A stretch of DNA of 35,920 nucleotides from an uncultured Clostridia bacterium. GTDB lineage: Bacteria; Bacillota; Clostridia; Christensenellales; Borkfalkiaceae. Numbering within the stretch: position 1 is the stretch's first letter; every line of letters begins with the position of its first letter. The stretch is taken from assembly GCA_947630365.1 (NCBI GenBank), contig CANRHI010000008.1:1-35920 (forward strand). The letters are read 5' to 3'. Below the pieces are notes generated by a model, which did no database searches, was not told the DNA's origin, and saw nothing but the letters and a program-made list of their open reading frames with translations. This document shows positions 1 through 7,542 of the stretch, in pieces. Position numbers and translations under genes: made by a program.

Positions 1-222
1 GCCGCCCCCTTGCAACGGGGGCAGCCATATCGAATCCCCCTCCCCGCCAAAGCGGGGAGGGGGACGCAGGGGGAGGGGCGAATACGGAGCGAGTGGTGGG
101 ATTTGCCCAAATGAACAGTCGACTTATGCCCCTACCTGTCTCGCTTGGCTCGACACCCGCCCATAAATGGCGGCGGGTCTTGATCGCGAATTATTCTTCC
201 GACCGCCCTCCGCAAAGACAAA
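1..222. repeat. C/G-rich intergenic repeat region downstream of the BMC operon
   Basis: No gene is seen here. Positions 35-80 contain a palindromic C/G module (CCCCTCCCCGCC, AAAG, GGGGAGGGGGACGCAGGGGG) that recurs in most other intergenic gaps of this window. Positions 130-180, read on the minus strand, resemble a second module found at 21457-21510 (ATTTATGGGGCGGGTG followed by GCGAGAC). The imperfect hairpin at 162-180 could end the BMC transcript, but it has no U-run, so no terminator is claimed. Confidence 0.6.
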
Positions 223-465
223 TCAGAGCAGCCAAATGGGCATTTCGCCGCCGATGGGGATGCGGACAAAGCCGTCCTTTCCCTCCGCGGCGGGAGCGGG
301 CAGCTTCGGCTCTTTCTTGCGCGGAGCTTTGCGGGGCGCGGCTTCCGCGGGCGCCTCGGCGACGGCCTCGGCGATGACGCTGTTCTCCATGTCGGGCGCG
401 CCGCTGTGGACGTGCGAATAGCCGTTGTTTTCCACTCTCTTGATGGCATTTTTACCGATCGACAT
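223..465 (-). CDS. Small McdB/ParB-like adaptor candidate, last gene of BMC operon
   Basis: This 80-residue protein of unknown family follows the ParA gene and overlaps its 3' end by 14 nt. It has a clear ribosome site, AGGAGA, nine bases before ATG. The layout is tripartite. A basic N-terminus (MSIGKNAIKRVENNGY, with K5, K9 and R10) is followed by a low-complexity Ala/Glu/Pro stretch at 30-44, a basic RKAPRKK patch at 45-51, and a conserved-looking C-terminal segment FVRIPIGGEMPIWLL with tryptophan at 78. Partners of ParA-type ATPases usually touch the ATPase through a short basic N-terminus. Carboxysome McdB proteins are small, disordered and carry a functional C-terminal tryptophan. By position and design this protein is a candidate adaptor linking the ParA ATPase to the shell. 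No sequence homology could be tested, so the role is inference. Confidence 0.7.
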   Translation of the reverse strand: MSIGKNAIKRVENNGYSHVHSGAPDMENSVIAEAVAEAPAEAAPRKAPRKKEPKLPAPAAEGKDGFVRIPIGGEMPIWLL

Positions 466-1237
466 AGTGTAAGATCTCCTTCGTCAGATTTGTATATTCG
501 ACGGCGCTTCGGCTCGTCTTTTTGAATGCAACGACGGGGCGGCTCTGGTCCTGCGACCATTCCACCGCGCTGTCTACGCGCACATACTGCTCGAACAGCC
601 GCGTTCCCTCGAGAGATTTCAGCGTCTCCAACGTCTGTTTGAAGTACTTCTTGCGCTCATCCGCCTTGGTGACGGCGATGCCGAGCACCTCCGTCTCCCT
701 CGAAATTTCCCGCGCCTTGTCGATGAATTCGAACATATTCGCGAGCCCGAACAGCCCCCACGGGCTGGCTTCCACGGGCACGATAACATAGTCCGAGGCG
801 CAGAGGATGTTCATCACCCACACGCCGAGGGTCGGGGGCGCGTCGATGAGGATCAAATCGTATTCGCCGCTCTCGCGGACGGGCCTTAAACACTTGCGGA
901 GCACCGTCTCCCGCTGCCATTTGGAAAACAGCTCGAATTCGACGCCGCTCATGAGCGAGGAAGAGGGCACCATATCCAGCCCCTCGAAGGGGGTATGGGT
1001 GACAAAGCCCGCAAGGCTCCTCTCCTCTTTGACGGCGGTGAAGAGGTTCTTCCCGCTCTCGGCAAAGGCGTGCGCCGTCTCCTCGTCGAAATAGGAGATG
1101 GTGAGGTTGAGCTGCATGTCCCCGTCGATGAGGAGCACCTTTTTCCCCAGCTGTGCGAGCGCACAGCCGACGTTGGAACACGTCGTCGTCTTTCCGCTTC
1201 CGCCCTTGTTGTTGGCAAAGGCGATGACCTTCGTCAT
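452..1237 (-). CDS. ParA/McdA-like ATPase of the BMC operon
   Basis: This 261-residue ParA/MinD-superfamily ATPase has the deviant Walker A box NNKGGSGKTT (signature lysine K11, P-loop K16), the LLIDGDMQLN A' box (D40) and the Walker B segment YDLILIDAPP (127-135). The C-terminal SRPVVAFKKTSRSAVEY region is typical of Soj-size ParAs. There is no N-terminal HTH, so it is a small soluble ParA rather than a plasmid type Ia protein. The start is the ATG whose first bases overlap the upstream GTPase stop (ATGA), preceded by GAGGAGG. The longer upstream reading is GTPase sequence in another frame. ParA proteins position cargo by gradients on the nucleoid. McdA does this for carboxysomes. The location in a catabolic BMC operon, beside a small basic/Trp-ended protein and with no parS or ParB in sight, suggests positioning or segregation of the compartment. 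Confidence 0.9.
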   Translation of the reverse strand: MTKVIAFANNKGGSGKTTTCSNVGCALAQLGKKVLLIDGDMQLNLTISYFDEETAHAFAESGKNLFTAVKEERSLAGFVTHTPFEGLDMVPSSSLMSGVEFELFSKWQRETVLRKCLRPVRESGEYDLILIDAPPTLGVWVMNILCASDYVIVPVEASPWGLFGLANMFEFIDKAREISRETEVLGIAVTKADERKKYFKQTLETLKSLEGTRLFEQYVRVDSAVEWSQDQSRPVVAFKKTSRSAVEYTNLTKEILHYVDR

Positions 1238-1668
1238 TTGCTGTCCTCCTCGAGATAGGCTATGATGGCGTCCAGCCCCTCTCCCGTCACGGCGCTCACG
1301 GGGAAGATCTTCTTGCACCCCGCAAGGCGCAGCCAATTGGAGACCCTCTCCACATTCGCGTCCGGTTTGTCGATGCCCGAGACGATGCCGATGACCTCGC
1401 GGTTGACGAGGCTCGTGATGCACGGGGAAAAGATGGAATACGGCTCGTTTGCGGAGAGGACGAGCCCCACGACGTCCGCCTCATACGCATAGAGGGCGAG
1501 CGCCCCGCTCGTCTGCCGAAGCTCGGTGTATTCCCCCGGGGTATCTATGATGGTATCGAGATAGTTGACGTATTGCGTCTTGAAATAGTGGATCTCCTCG
1601 CCGCGGAGCGCCTGCGTGAGCGTGGTCTTGCCCGCCGCCACCCTTCCGATGAGGATGATTTTTTTCAT
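1234..1668 (-). CDS. EutP/PduV-like small GTPase
   Basis: This 144-residue P-loop GTPase of the EutP/PduV family is close to the usual family length. G1 is GRVAAGKTTL (8-17), G3 is DTPGEY (about 42-47), and a G4-like SGIDKPDA lies near 97-104. EutP and PduV proteins are encoded in ethanolamine and propanediol BMC operons. PduV has been reported to associate with the shell exterior and with compartment movement, whereas some EutP proteins show acetate kinase activity. Here the gene follows the PduU-like shell gene; PduV is reported to work with PduU. It is translationally coupled by ATGA to the ParA gene. That context favours a role in compartment placement or surface interaction. The catalytic role is not settled by sequence. 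Confidence 0.88.
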   Translation of the reverse strand: MKKIILIGRVAAGKTTLTQALRGEEIHYFKTQYVNYLDTIIDTPGEYTELRQTSGALALYAYEADVVGLVLSANEPYSIFSPCITSLVNREVIGIVSGIDKPDANVERVSNWLRLAGCKKIFPVSAVTGEGLDAIIAYLEEDSK

Positions 1669-1692
1669 ATGGCGCCCCCTTTCGCGCTGCCG

Positions 1693-2052
1693 TTACGTTC
1701 TCGTGAGCTCGCAGCAGGTGTAGCCGAGTTTCTCTATCACATACTTGCGGATGGCGGTGAACGCCGCTTCCACGGCAGAGACGGAGCCCGAGATGATGAG
1801 CGTCCCCGTGAAGCGGTCGACAAATCCGACGTCCGAATTGGAGGATTTGAGGGCGATATCCGCGGCGATGACGGCGCTCTCGGCGGGGCTTATGGTGAGC
1901 ACGCCGATGGCGCTGCGGGTGTAATCGGTCTTGGGGTCCAACCCGAGTTTTGTATAGAGGATATCGTCGGGATTGGCGATGATATGGCAGAGCGTCACCT
2001 GTTTGCCGGGGACGAGCTCCTGTACGATCCTCATTTTATCCTGAAGTTCCAT
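1693..2052 (-). CDS. pduU: PduU/EutS-like circularly permuted BMC-H shell protein
   Basis: This 119-residue shell protein matches the PduU pattern along its whole length. It has an N-terminal segment with LVPGKQVTLCHIIANP, a middle SAIGVLTISPAESAVIAADIA, then SSNSDVGFVDRFTGTLIISG and the terminal CCELTRT. PduU hexamers have a permuted BMC fold and a small beta-barrel formed by the N-termini that plugs one face. The start is well supported by GGAGGAAGT directly upstream. It lies 45 nt after the activase gene and 24 nt before the GTPase gene. In the Pdu system PduU is the proposed contact point for PduV, so the pairing with the EutP/PduV-like GTPase is functionally suggestive. Confidence 0.95.
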   Translation of the reverse strand: MELQDKMRIVQELVPGKQVTLCHIIANPDDILYTKLGLDPKTDYTRSAIGVLTISPAESAVIAADIALKSSNSDVGFVDRFTGTLIISGSVSAVEAAFTAIRKYVIEKLGYTCCELTRT

Positions 2053-2097
2053 ACTTCCTCCGCTTTTTTGCGCCCGCGCTCTTTGCGAGCATTTCGG

Positions 2098-2871
2098 TCA
2101 GCCGCCGATTTGGCATTTGAGCCCGCTCTCCTCCGCGCAGGAGAGGAGATATTCCATCCGTTCCTTGGAGGGCGGCTCCACCCCGTCCAAGGCGTAGTCC
2201 CGCCCGAGCCCTTCGTACTTCCCCTGCCCGAGGCGGTGATAGGGAAGAAGGTGATGCTCCTTCACCCCGGGAAGGGAGGCGGCGATGCGGGAGATGGCGC
2301 GGATCTCCTCGGGCGTATCGTTGAAGCCGGGCACGACGGGAGTGCGGACGATGAGCTCGGTCCCGCTCTCCGCGATGCGCCGCGCGTTCTCCAAAATGCG
2401 CTCGTTTCCCGCGCCCGTAAAGCGCTTGTGCTTGGCGCTGTCCGCGTGCTTGATGTCGAGCAGATACAAATCGATGAAGGGCAAAACCTCCGCGAGGGAG
2501 GCATAGGGCGCGTTTGCCGTGGATTCCACCGCGGTGTGCAGCCCCTCCTCTTTGCAGGCGGAGAGCAGTTCCTTCGCAAAGTCGGGCTGGGCGAGAAATT
2601 CCCCGCCCGAGAGCGTCACGCCGCCGCCCGAACGGCGGTAAAAGGGGATGTCGGCGAGAAGCTCGGGCATGATCTCTTCCACCGTGACGTCCCGCCCCAC
2701 TTGCTTTTCCTTGCCGTTTTCGACGAGCGTTTCGATCTCGTAACGCTGCGATTCGGGGTTGCAGCACCATGCGCAACGCATAAAACACCCCTTGAAGAAC
2801 ACGATGGTGCGGATGCCCGGCCCATCGTGGATGGAGAAGCGTTGGATGTTGAAGATCCTGCCCGTCGCCAT
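2098..2871 (-). CDS. Glycyl radical enzyme activating enzyme (radical SAM)
   Basis: This 257-residue radical SAM activase installs the glycyl radical on the dehydratase encoded just upstream. The [4Fe-4S]/SAM motif is C29-x3-C33-x2-C36 in KGCFMRCAWCCNPE. The SAM-binding GGE motif is in TLSGGEFLAQPDF, and DIKHAD and RTPVVPGFND are typical of PFL-activase relatives. The start is the ATG one base after the dehydratase TGA. A longer in-frame extension only reads dehydratase sequence. Many activases of this subfamily have an inserted ferredoxin-like domain with two extra clusters after the first motif. Here CNPES is followed at once by a short linker, and the protein is correspondingly short, so it belongs to the compact PFL-AE-like type. 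Confidence 0.95.
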   Translation of the reverse strand: MATGRIFNIQRFSIHDGPGIRTIVFFKGCFMRCAWCCNPESQRYEIETLVENGKEKQVGRDVTVEEIMPELLADIPFYRRSGGGVTLSGGEFLAQPDFAKELLSACKEEGLHTAVESTANAPYASLAEVLPFIDLYLLDIKHADSAKHKRFTGAGNERILENARRIAESGTELIVRTPVVPGFNDTPEEIRAISRIAASLPGVKEHHLLPYHRLGQGKYEGLGRDYALDGVEPPSKERMEYLLSCAEESGLKCQIGG

Positions 2872-2872
2872 A

Positions 2873-5404
2873 TCAGAAGCCCTGCTGCGTGCGGTTGATG
2901 ATGTCGTCCTGCAAGCCCTTCGAGAGCGTGGTGAAGAGGGCGGAATAGCCCGCCACGCGGACGACGAGCGTCTTGTACTTTTCGGGGTGCTTCTGCGCGT
3001 CGAGCAAGGTCTCCCTCGTGACGACGTTGAATTGCATGTGCATTCCCTTTTGGTCGAAATAGGAGCGGATGAGGGCGACAAATTTGTTGAGCCCCTCCAT
3101 GCCCGCAAGCGCGGACGGGTGGAATTTTTGGTTGAGAAGGGTACCGTTGGAGGCGACGCTCTGCTCGAGCTTGGCGACCGAATTCGCCGTGGCGGTGGGG
3201 CCCTTCACGTCCCTGCCCGAGACGGGCCCGATGCCGTCTGCGATGGGGGTGAAGGCGAGCCTTCCGTCCGGGGTCGCCCCCGTCTGCGCGCCGAGCGGGA
3301 CGTTCGCCGAGACGGGATACAGCCCCGCTTGAAAGCGTCCGCCGCGCACGTTGCGGTATTTTTCCATCTCCTTGGTGTAGGTGTTGCCGACGTCGCGGGC
3401 GAACATATCCACCTCGTAAATGTCGTTGCCGTACTTGGGGCAGGTCTCGTCGATGAGGCGCTTGATCTCGCGGTAGCGCGCCTTTTTGGCGGGGTCGAGC
3501 CCGCTCGCCGTCGTCACTTCGCTTGCGATGAGCCGCACCACGCGGTCGTCCACCTTGACGCCGCGGCCTCTGAGCTCCTCCGCGATCTCGCGGGTGACGC
3601 GTTCCGCCGCCGCCCCCGTGACGCCGTAGCCGAAGTTGGCGGCAAGCGCTTCCTTGAGCTCCGCCATGGTGACCTTCTTCTGTTCAAAGACGAGCTGCCG
3701 CACGGCGATGAGCCCATCGGTATTGTTGGCGATGCCGAAGCCCTGCGGCCCCGTGAAGTTGTAGACGGCGCCGCCCTCCTGCATGGAGAGCCCCCTGCCG
3801 ATGCAGTCGTCCACCATGCACGATTCGAAGGGAAGCGGGCAGCGGACGGCATGCGCCGAGTCGATGGCGTTGTTGGCGTTGACGAGCAGGCGGATGAAGT
3901 AGCTCTGCTGCGTCTTGTAGGCTTCGTAGAATTGCTCGAAGGTGGTGAACGTGGTCACATCCCCCGTCTCGGGGCCGATGCGCACGCCTCTGTCCATGCC
4001 GTTGGAAAAGACGAGCTCCATGGGGCGGCACATGTTGAAGAAGGCCGCGTCGTGCCAGCCGTCCGTCTTGCCGCCCTTTTGCGGCTCCACACAGCCGATG
4101 ATGCAGTAGTCGCGGGCGTCCTCCAAGGTGAGCCCGCGCGCCATGATGGAGGGGATGATGATCTCGTCGTTGTAGTAGGCGGGAAGCCCGATGCCCGTGC
4201 GGGTGAGCGCCGCGGCCTTGAGGAGAAGGTCCTGCGGGGAGCCGTTCCACACGCGGATGGAGAGGGAGGGCTGGGGAAGCGGGACGTGCATGGAGGCCTC
4301 GATGCACAGGAAGGAGAGATCGTTCGTGGCGTCCATACCGTACTCGTTCTGCCCGCCCACGATGAGGTTCTGGAACATGCCGTAGCCCGCAAAGCCGTCT
4401 GCCGAGGCGGCGTCGCGGCACTTATTGATGTCGTTGAGCTTGACCCAAATGCAGTCGATGAGCTCCTGCGCCTGCTCGACGGTGAGTTTCCCCTCTCTCT
4501 TGTCCTTTTCGTAGTAGGGGTACATGTATTGGTCGAATCTGCCGGGAGAAATGGAGTGCCCGCTCGATTCGATCTGAAGGAGCAGCTGCACGAACCAAAA
4601 GCTCTGGCACGCCTCGCGGAAGCTCTCCGCGGGGTATTCGGGCACCTTGGCGCACACGCGGGCGATCTCTTCGAGCTCGGCGCGGCGGGCGGGGTCCTTC
4701 GCCTTCTTCGCCTCGGAGGCGGCAAGGACGCTGTAGCGGTGCGCATAGCCGACGACGGCTTCGCAGCTCTCGACGACGGCGAGGAGGAAATTGCGCCTTC
4801 TCACATACTCGGGGCACTCGGGAAGCAGCTTGGAGAGCGCCTCCTTTGCCTCCTCGATGATGCCGCGGTACCCCTTTTCGAGCACCTTTTTGTAGTTTAC
4901 GTTGACGTGCCCGATGCCGTTGTAGAAGTAATTCCCGGGCGTGAACATGCCGTGCACGGTGAACGCCGCATACGCCTCGGGCGCCATGTTCGTGCGGGCG
5001 AGGTCGCTGCATGTCTTTCCCTTCCAGTAGGGATAGACGGCGCGCAGCTCCGCCTTGGTCTTTTCGCTGATGTAGAACGGGTCGGCGGCGCGGGTCGCAA
5101 CGGTGTCGAATTCCGCCTCCAGCCACTCGTAGGAATATTCGGGAAAGACTTGGCAGCCGCGCGGGGCGATGGTCGCGCTCCCGACGATGAGCTCCCCCTC
5201 GCGGATAATGATGGGGAGGTTTTCGAGGATGTGGCGGAACGCCGCGCTCCTGCGGCGGATGATGGGAAGGTCCTCCGTCTTTTGATAGCTCTCGGTGACG
5301 AGGATCCCGCGCGCCGATTCGATCTCGGGCATCTTCGCGTACAGGTCGTGCACCAACTTGTCGATACGCGCGCTCTTTTCCACGACGAATTTGATCTTTT
5401 CCAT
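2873..5404 (-). CDS. Glycyl radical diol dehydratase (signature enzyme of the BMC)
   Basis: This 843-residue PFL-like glycyl radical enzyme is full length. The thiyl site is C438 in DYCIIGCVEPQ, with E440. D452, H151 (VHGMFTPGN) and H283 (SGHSISPGRFDQ) match the catalytic set described for B12-independent glycerol and 1,2-propanediol dehydratases. The radical glycine is G819 in VRVAGYSALF. The expected reaction is 1,2-propanediol to propionaldehyde inside the compartment. The start has GGAGGGAGAGC before ATG. No separate N-terminal encapsulation helix is seen ahead of the PFL core. Choline lyase is less likely because the operon encodes an aldolase, PduU and the PduP/PduL chain. A glycerol dehydratase cannot be excluded from sequence alone. 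The activase gene follows with a 1-nt gap. Confidence 0.95.
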   Translation of the reverse strand: MEKIKFVVEKSARIDKLVHDLYAKMPEIESARGILVTESYQKTEDLPIIRRRSAAFRHILENLPIIIREGELIVGSATIAPRGCQVFPEYSYEWLEAEFDTVATRAADPFYISEKTKAELRAVYPYWKGKTCSDLARTNMAPEAYAAFTVHGMFTPGNYFYNGIGHVNVNYKKVLEKGYRGIIEEAKEALSKLLPECPEYVRRRNFLLAVVESCEAVVGYAHRYSVLAASEAKKAKDPARRAELEEIARVCAKVPEYPAESFREACQSFWFVQLLLQIESSGHSISPGRFDQYMYPYYEKDKREGKLTVEQAQELIDCIWVKLNDINKCRDAASADGFAGYGMFQNLIVGGQNEYGMDATNDLSFLCIEASMHVPLPQPSLSIRVWNGSPQDLLLKAAALTRTGIGLPAYYNDEIIIPSIMARGLTLEDARDYCIIGCVEPQKGGKTDGWHDAAFFNMCRPMELVFSNGMDRGVRIGPETGDVTTFTTFEQFYEAYKTQQSYFIRLLVNANNAIDSAHAVRCPLPFESCMVDDCIGRGLSMQEGGAVYNFTGPQGFGIANNTDGLIAVRQLVFEQKKVTMAELKEALAANFGYGVTGAAAERVTREIAEELRGRGVKVDDRVVRLIASEVTTASGLDPAKKARYREIKRLIDETCPKYGNDIYEVDMFARDVGNTYTKEMEKYRNVRGGRFQAGLYPVSANVPLGAQTGATPDGRLAFTPIADGIGPVSGRDVKGPTATANSVAKLEQSVASNGTLLNQKFHPSALAGMEGLNKFVALIRSYFDQKGMHMQFNVVTRETLLDAQKHPEKYKTLVVRVAGYSALFTTLSKGLQDDIINRTQQGF

Positions 5405-5416
5405 GCTCTCCCTCCG

Positions 5417-5962
5417 TTAAAGCTGTTCCCAAAGGTCGGGATGGGGCGCCGCGATGACCGAAGTCGCCGAGAGCATTCCCGTCCCCTTTGCATAATTTGC
5501 CCCCGCTTCCACGGCGGCGTTGACGTCTCCGATCTCCCCCGTGAGGAGGACGATGCCCTTTCCGCCGAGCCCGCGGGAGACGCGCATGTCGTAAATTTCC
5601 ACCCGCGCCGTCTTGACGCAAAGGTCCGCCGCCTTGATGCACGTCGCGGCGGAATACGTCTCGATGAGCCCGAGCGCGCCCTTTTTCTCGCTCTTTTGGG
5701 TGCCGAAGAGCGCGGAGATGACCCGCTCGTCGATCCTGCCCATCACCGAGGTGTCGATGACGTAATCGCCGAATTTCGCCGAAACGTGGTCGACGGAGGC
5801 GGTGACGTTGGAGATGCTCCCCGTGAGAATGATCTCGAATTTTCCGGGGCAGGAAGGGTGCGCGGAGACGAGCTCCACGCCCGCGCTCTTGAGCGCGTCG
5901 TCCGTCGCTTCCACCCCCTTGGGGACATTTTTGAGTTCGATGACGCCGATTGCTCTGAACAT
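5417..5962 (-). CDS. pduT: PduT-like tandem-domain BMC-T shell protein
   Basis: This 181-residue protein has two BMC domains (about 1-90 and 95-181), for example FRAIGVIELKN and ALGLIETYSAATC. A cysteine falls at position 38 in SAHPSCPGKFEI. In Citrobacter PduT the equivalent Cys38 binds a [4Fe-4S] cluster at the centre of the trimer, so this shell protein probably carries electrons through the shell. The correct start is the ATG overlapping the PduS stop (TAATG). A longer open frame is antisense noise from PduS. The neighbouring PduS-like Fe-S flavoprotein is the natural electron partner. Confidence 0.95.
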   Translation of the reverse strand: MFRAIGVIELKNVPKGVEATDDALKSAGVELVSAHPSCPGKFEIILTGSISNVTASVDHVSAKFGDYVIDTSVMGRIDERVISALFGTQKSEKKGALGLIETYSAATCIKAADLCVKTARVEIYDMRVSRGLGGKGIVLLTGEIGDVNAAVEAGANYAKGTGMLSATSVIAAPHPDLWEQL

Positions 5963-7284
5963 TACTCTTTCCTCTCTATTTCGATCGCGCCGCCCAAAAT
6001 GCGGACGGTGCCCGCGATCGAGGCATGAAGCGGAAGGGAGAGCCCCTCCGCGGCATTTGCGATGATTTGCCCCCGTTCGACCTTCGCGCCGTTTTCCACT
6101 GCGGGAAGGGCGGGCGCGCCGATGGACTGCAGGAGAGGAAGCTCCACGCGGGAGTAGCTCTCCTCGCCGAGGAAGCGGGGAAGTTTGTCGAATTTTGCGA
6201 CGCCGAGCGCCTTTTTCCACCGCTCGACGGGGATCATGCGGTACTCGCGTTCGGCGGAAACCTTGGGAGTCACCCGCGCGCCGAAGCGCAAATTGTGCCT
6301 TTTGAGTACCGTTTTGTAGTGGTCGATGACCGCCTTGGGAGAGATCCCTTGGCAGCAAGCAAAGTCTGTACACAGCCCGCAGCCGCAGCAAAGGCTTGCG
6401 GCAAGCACGAGGCTTGCGTCCGCTTCCGCCGCCTGCGGGGAAGTCCGCACGAGCTTGTGCGGCTCGATGGGGTACCCGAGCAGGGCGCGCGGGCACACGT
6501 CCGTGCAATGGGTGCACTGGCAGCACGCCGTCTCGGCGCGCGCGACCGACATCTCCGCGTCCATGCGCTTACTGCGCACCGCCTCGATGCTTTCGGGGAG
6601 CACCAAAATGGCCTTGGTCGTCTTGGTGACGACCGCCCGCTCGGGGTCGATGAGCTTCCCCATGGAGGGACCGCCGTCGAGCACGGCATACCCTTCGGGG
6701 ACGGCGACGGAGTGCCGCGCGAAGAGGTCGGAGACGGGCGTTCCGAGGGGAACGCGCACCACGAACGGCGCTTCCACGGCGCCGCCCACGGTGACCCACT
6801 TCTCCGTGACGTTCTCGCCGCGGAGCACCTTCTGCCCGATGTTGTACGCCGTTTCGGCGTTAAAGACGAGCACGCCCGCCGTCTTGGGGAGCGCCCCGGG
6901 CGCCACGACCTTTCCCGTCGCCTGATAGATGAGGCTGACTTCGTCCCCCACGGGGTAGACGTCGGGCAGGATCTTCACGCGGGCGCGCGAAGAGAGAGGC
7001 TCGCCGTCCTTCCTCGAGAGCTGTTCCGCCGTGTGCGCCTTGATGCAAAGGAGCACTTCGGGAATGCCCAAAACTTCCGCGACGGTCTCCGCGCCCGAGA
7101 GCACGGTGGAAAGCTCCCTCTTGAGGAGATGAAAGTCGGTATAGAGGAGGGGCTCGCACTCCGAGCCGTTCACGAGGAGCACTTTGAGCCCTTCGGAGAG
7201 CTTCCCATAGGAAGGAAAGCCCGCGCCGCCCGCGCCGGCGATCCCCGCCTCTTGCATTTGCCGCTTGAGTGTTTCGAAATCCAT
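5962..7284 (-). CDS. pduS: PduS/RnfC-like Fe-S flavoprotein
   Basis: This 440-residue RnfC/PduS-family protein has an N-terminal Complex1-51K-like nucleotide/flavin domain with the glycine-rich IAGAGGAGFPSYGKL and NGSECEPLLYTD. An SLBB-like segment is followed by two cluster motifs (C254-x2-C257-x2-C260-x3-C264 and C299-x2-C302-x2-C305-x4-C310). A C-terminal barrel-sandwich-like domain holds GLSLPLHASIAGTV. PduS was described as a cobalamin reductase, but this operon uses a B12-independent dehydratase. A role in NADH re-oxidation, or in supplying electrons to the activase through PduT, fits better. The start is uncertain: ATG 7284 was chosen, but a TTG at 7293 overlapping the BMC-P stop is also possible, and neither has a strong ribosome site. 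Confidence 0.9.
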   Translation of the reverse strand: MDFETLKRQMQEAGIAGAGGAGFPSYGKLSEGLKVLLVNGSECEPLLYTDFHLLKRELSTVLSGAETVAEVLGIPEVLLCIKAHTAEQLSRKDGEPLSSRARVKILPDVYPVGDEVSLIYQATGKVVAPGALPKTAGVLVFNAETAYNIGQKVLRGENVTEKWVTVGGAVEAPFVVRVPLGTPVSDLFARHSVAVPEGYAVLDGGPSMGKLIDPERAVVTKTTKAILVLPESIEAVRSKRMDAEMSVARAETACCQCTHCTDVCPRALLGYPIEPHKLVRTSPQAAEADASLVLAASLCCGCGLCTDFACCQGISPKAVIDHYKTVLKRHNLRFGARVTPKVSAEREYRMIPVERWKKALGVAKFDKLPRFLGEESYSRVELPLLQSIGAPALPAVENGAKVERGQIIANAAEGLSLPLHASIAGTVRILGGAIEIERKE

Positions 7285-7289
7285 AGACT

Positions 7290-7538
7290 TCAATCCACGA
7301 TCCCCACGATGACCGCGTCGGTGGGCATTTCCCTGTTTTGCAGGGCGAGCCGCGCGGGAGAGCCGACCGTGATGAGAACGGTCTCCCCGATGCCGGCGCC
7401 CACGCTGTCGATGGCGATGAGGTATTGCCCCGTGAGCTCGCCGTTCTGCATGATCTCCACCTCCATGAATTTCGCCCCGATGAGCGATTCCTGCTTGCGG
7501 GTAGAGACGATATTTCCTCTGATGATCCCTCTTAACAC
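7290..7538 (-). CDS. BMC-P pentameric vertex protein (EutN/CcmL/PduN family)
   Basis: This 82-residue protein starts MLRGIIRGNIVSTRK and contains FMEVEIMQNG and GAGIGETVLITVGSPAR, all characteristic of the EutN/CcmL fold that caps the twelve vertices of the polyhedral shell. The start codon is GTG. Its ribosome site AAGGAG is made by the last codons and stop of pduL, so the two genes are tightly coupled. It is the only BMC-P gene in the operon. Confidence 0.95.
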   Translation of the reverse strand: MLRGIIRGNIVSTRKQESLIGAKFMEVEIMQNGELTGQYLIAIDSVGAGIGETVLITVGSPARLALQNREMPTDAVIVGIVD

Positions 7539-7542
7539 TTGC

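Noticed and set aside
452..1237. ParA as part of a plasmid or chromosome partition system
   Set aside because: There is no ParB with a DNA-binding domain, no parS-like repeats and no replication gene. The gene is translationally coupled to a BMC gene.
2873..5404. Reading the glycyl radical enzyme as choline trimethylamine-lyase (CutC)
   Set aside because: The operon has a class II aldolase and PduU, PduP and PduL functions but no choline-type genes. The active-site set fits diol dehydratases better.
2759..6028. A plus-strand open frame of 1089 codons opposite the dehydratase and shell genes
   Set aside because: It lies antisense to clearly homologous genes, has no ribosome site or promoter, and its composition is that of reverse-strand GC-rich codons.
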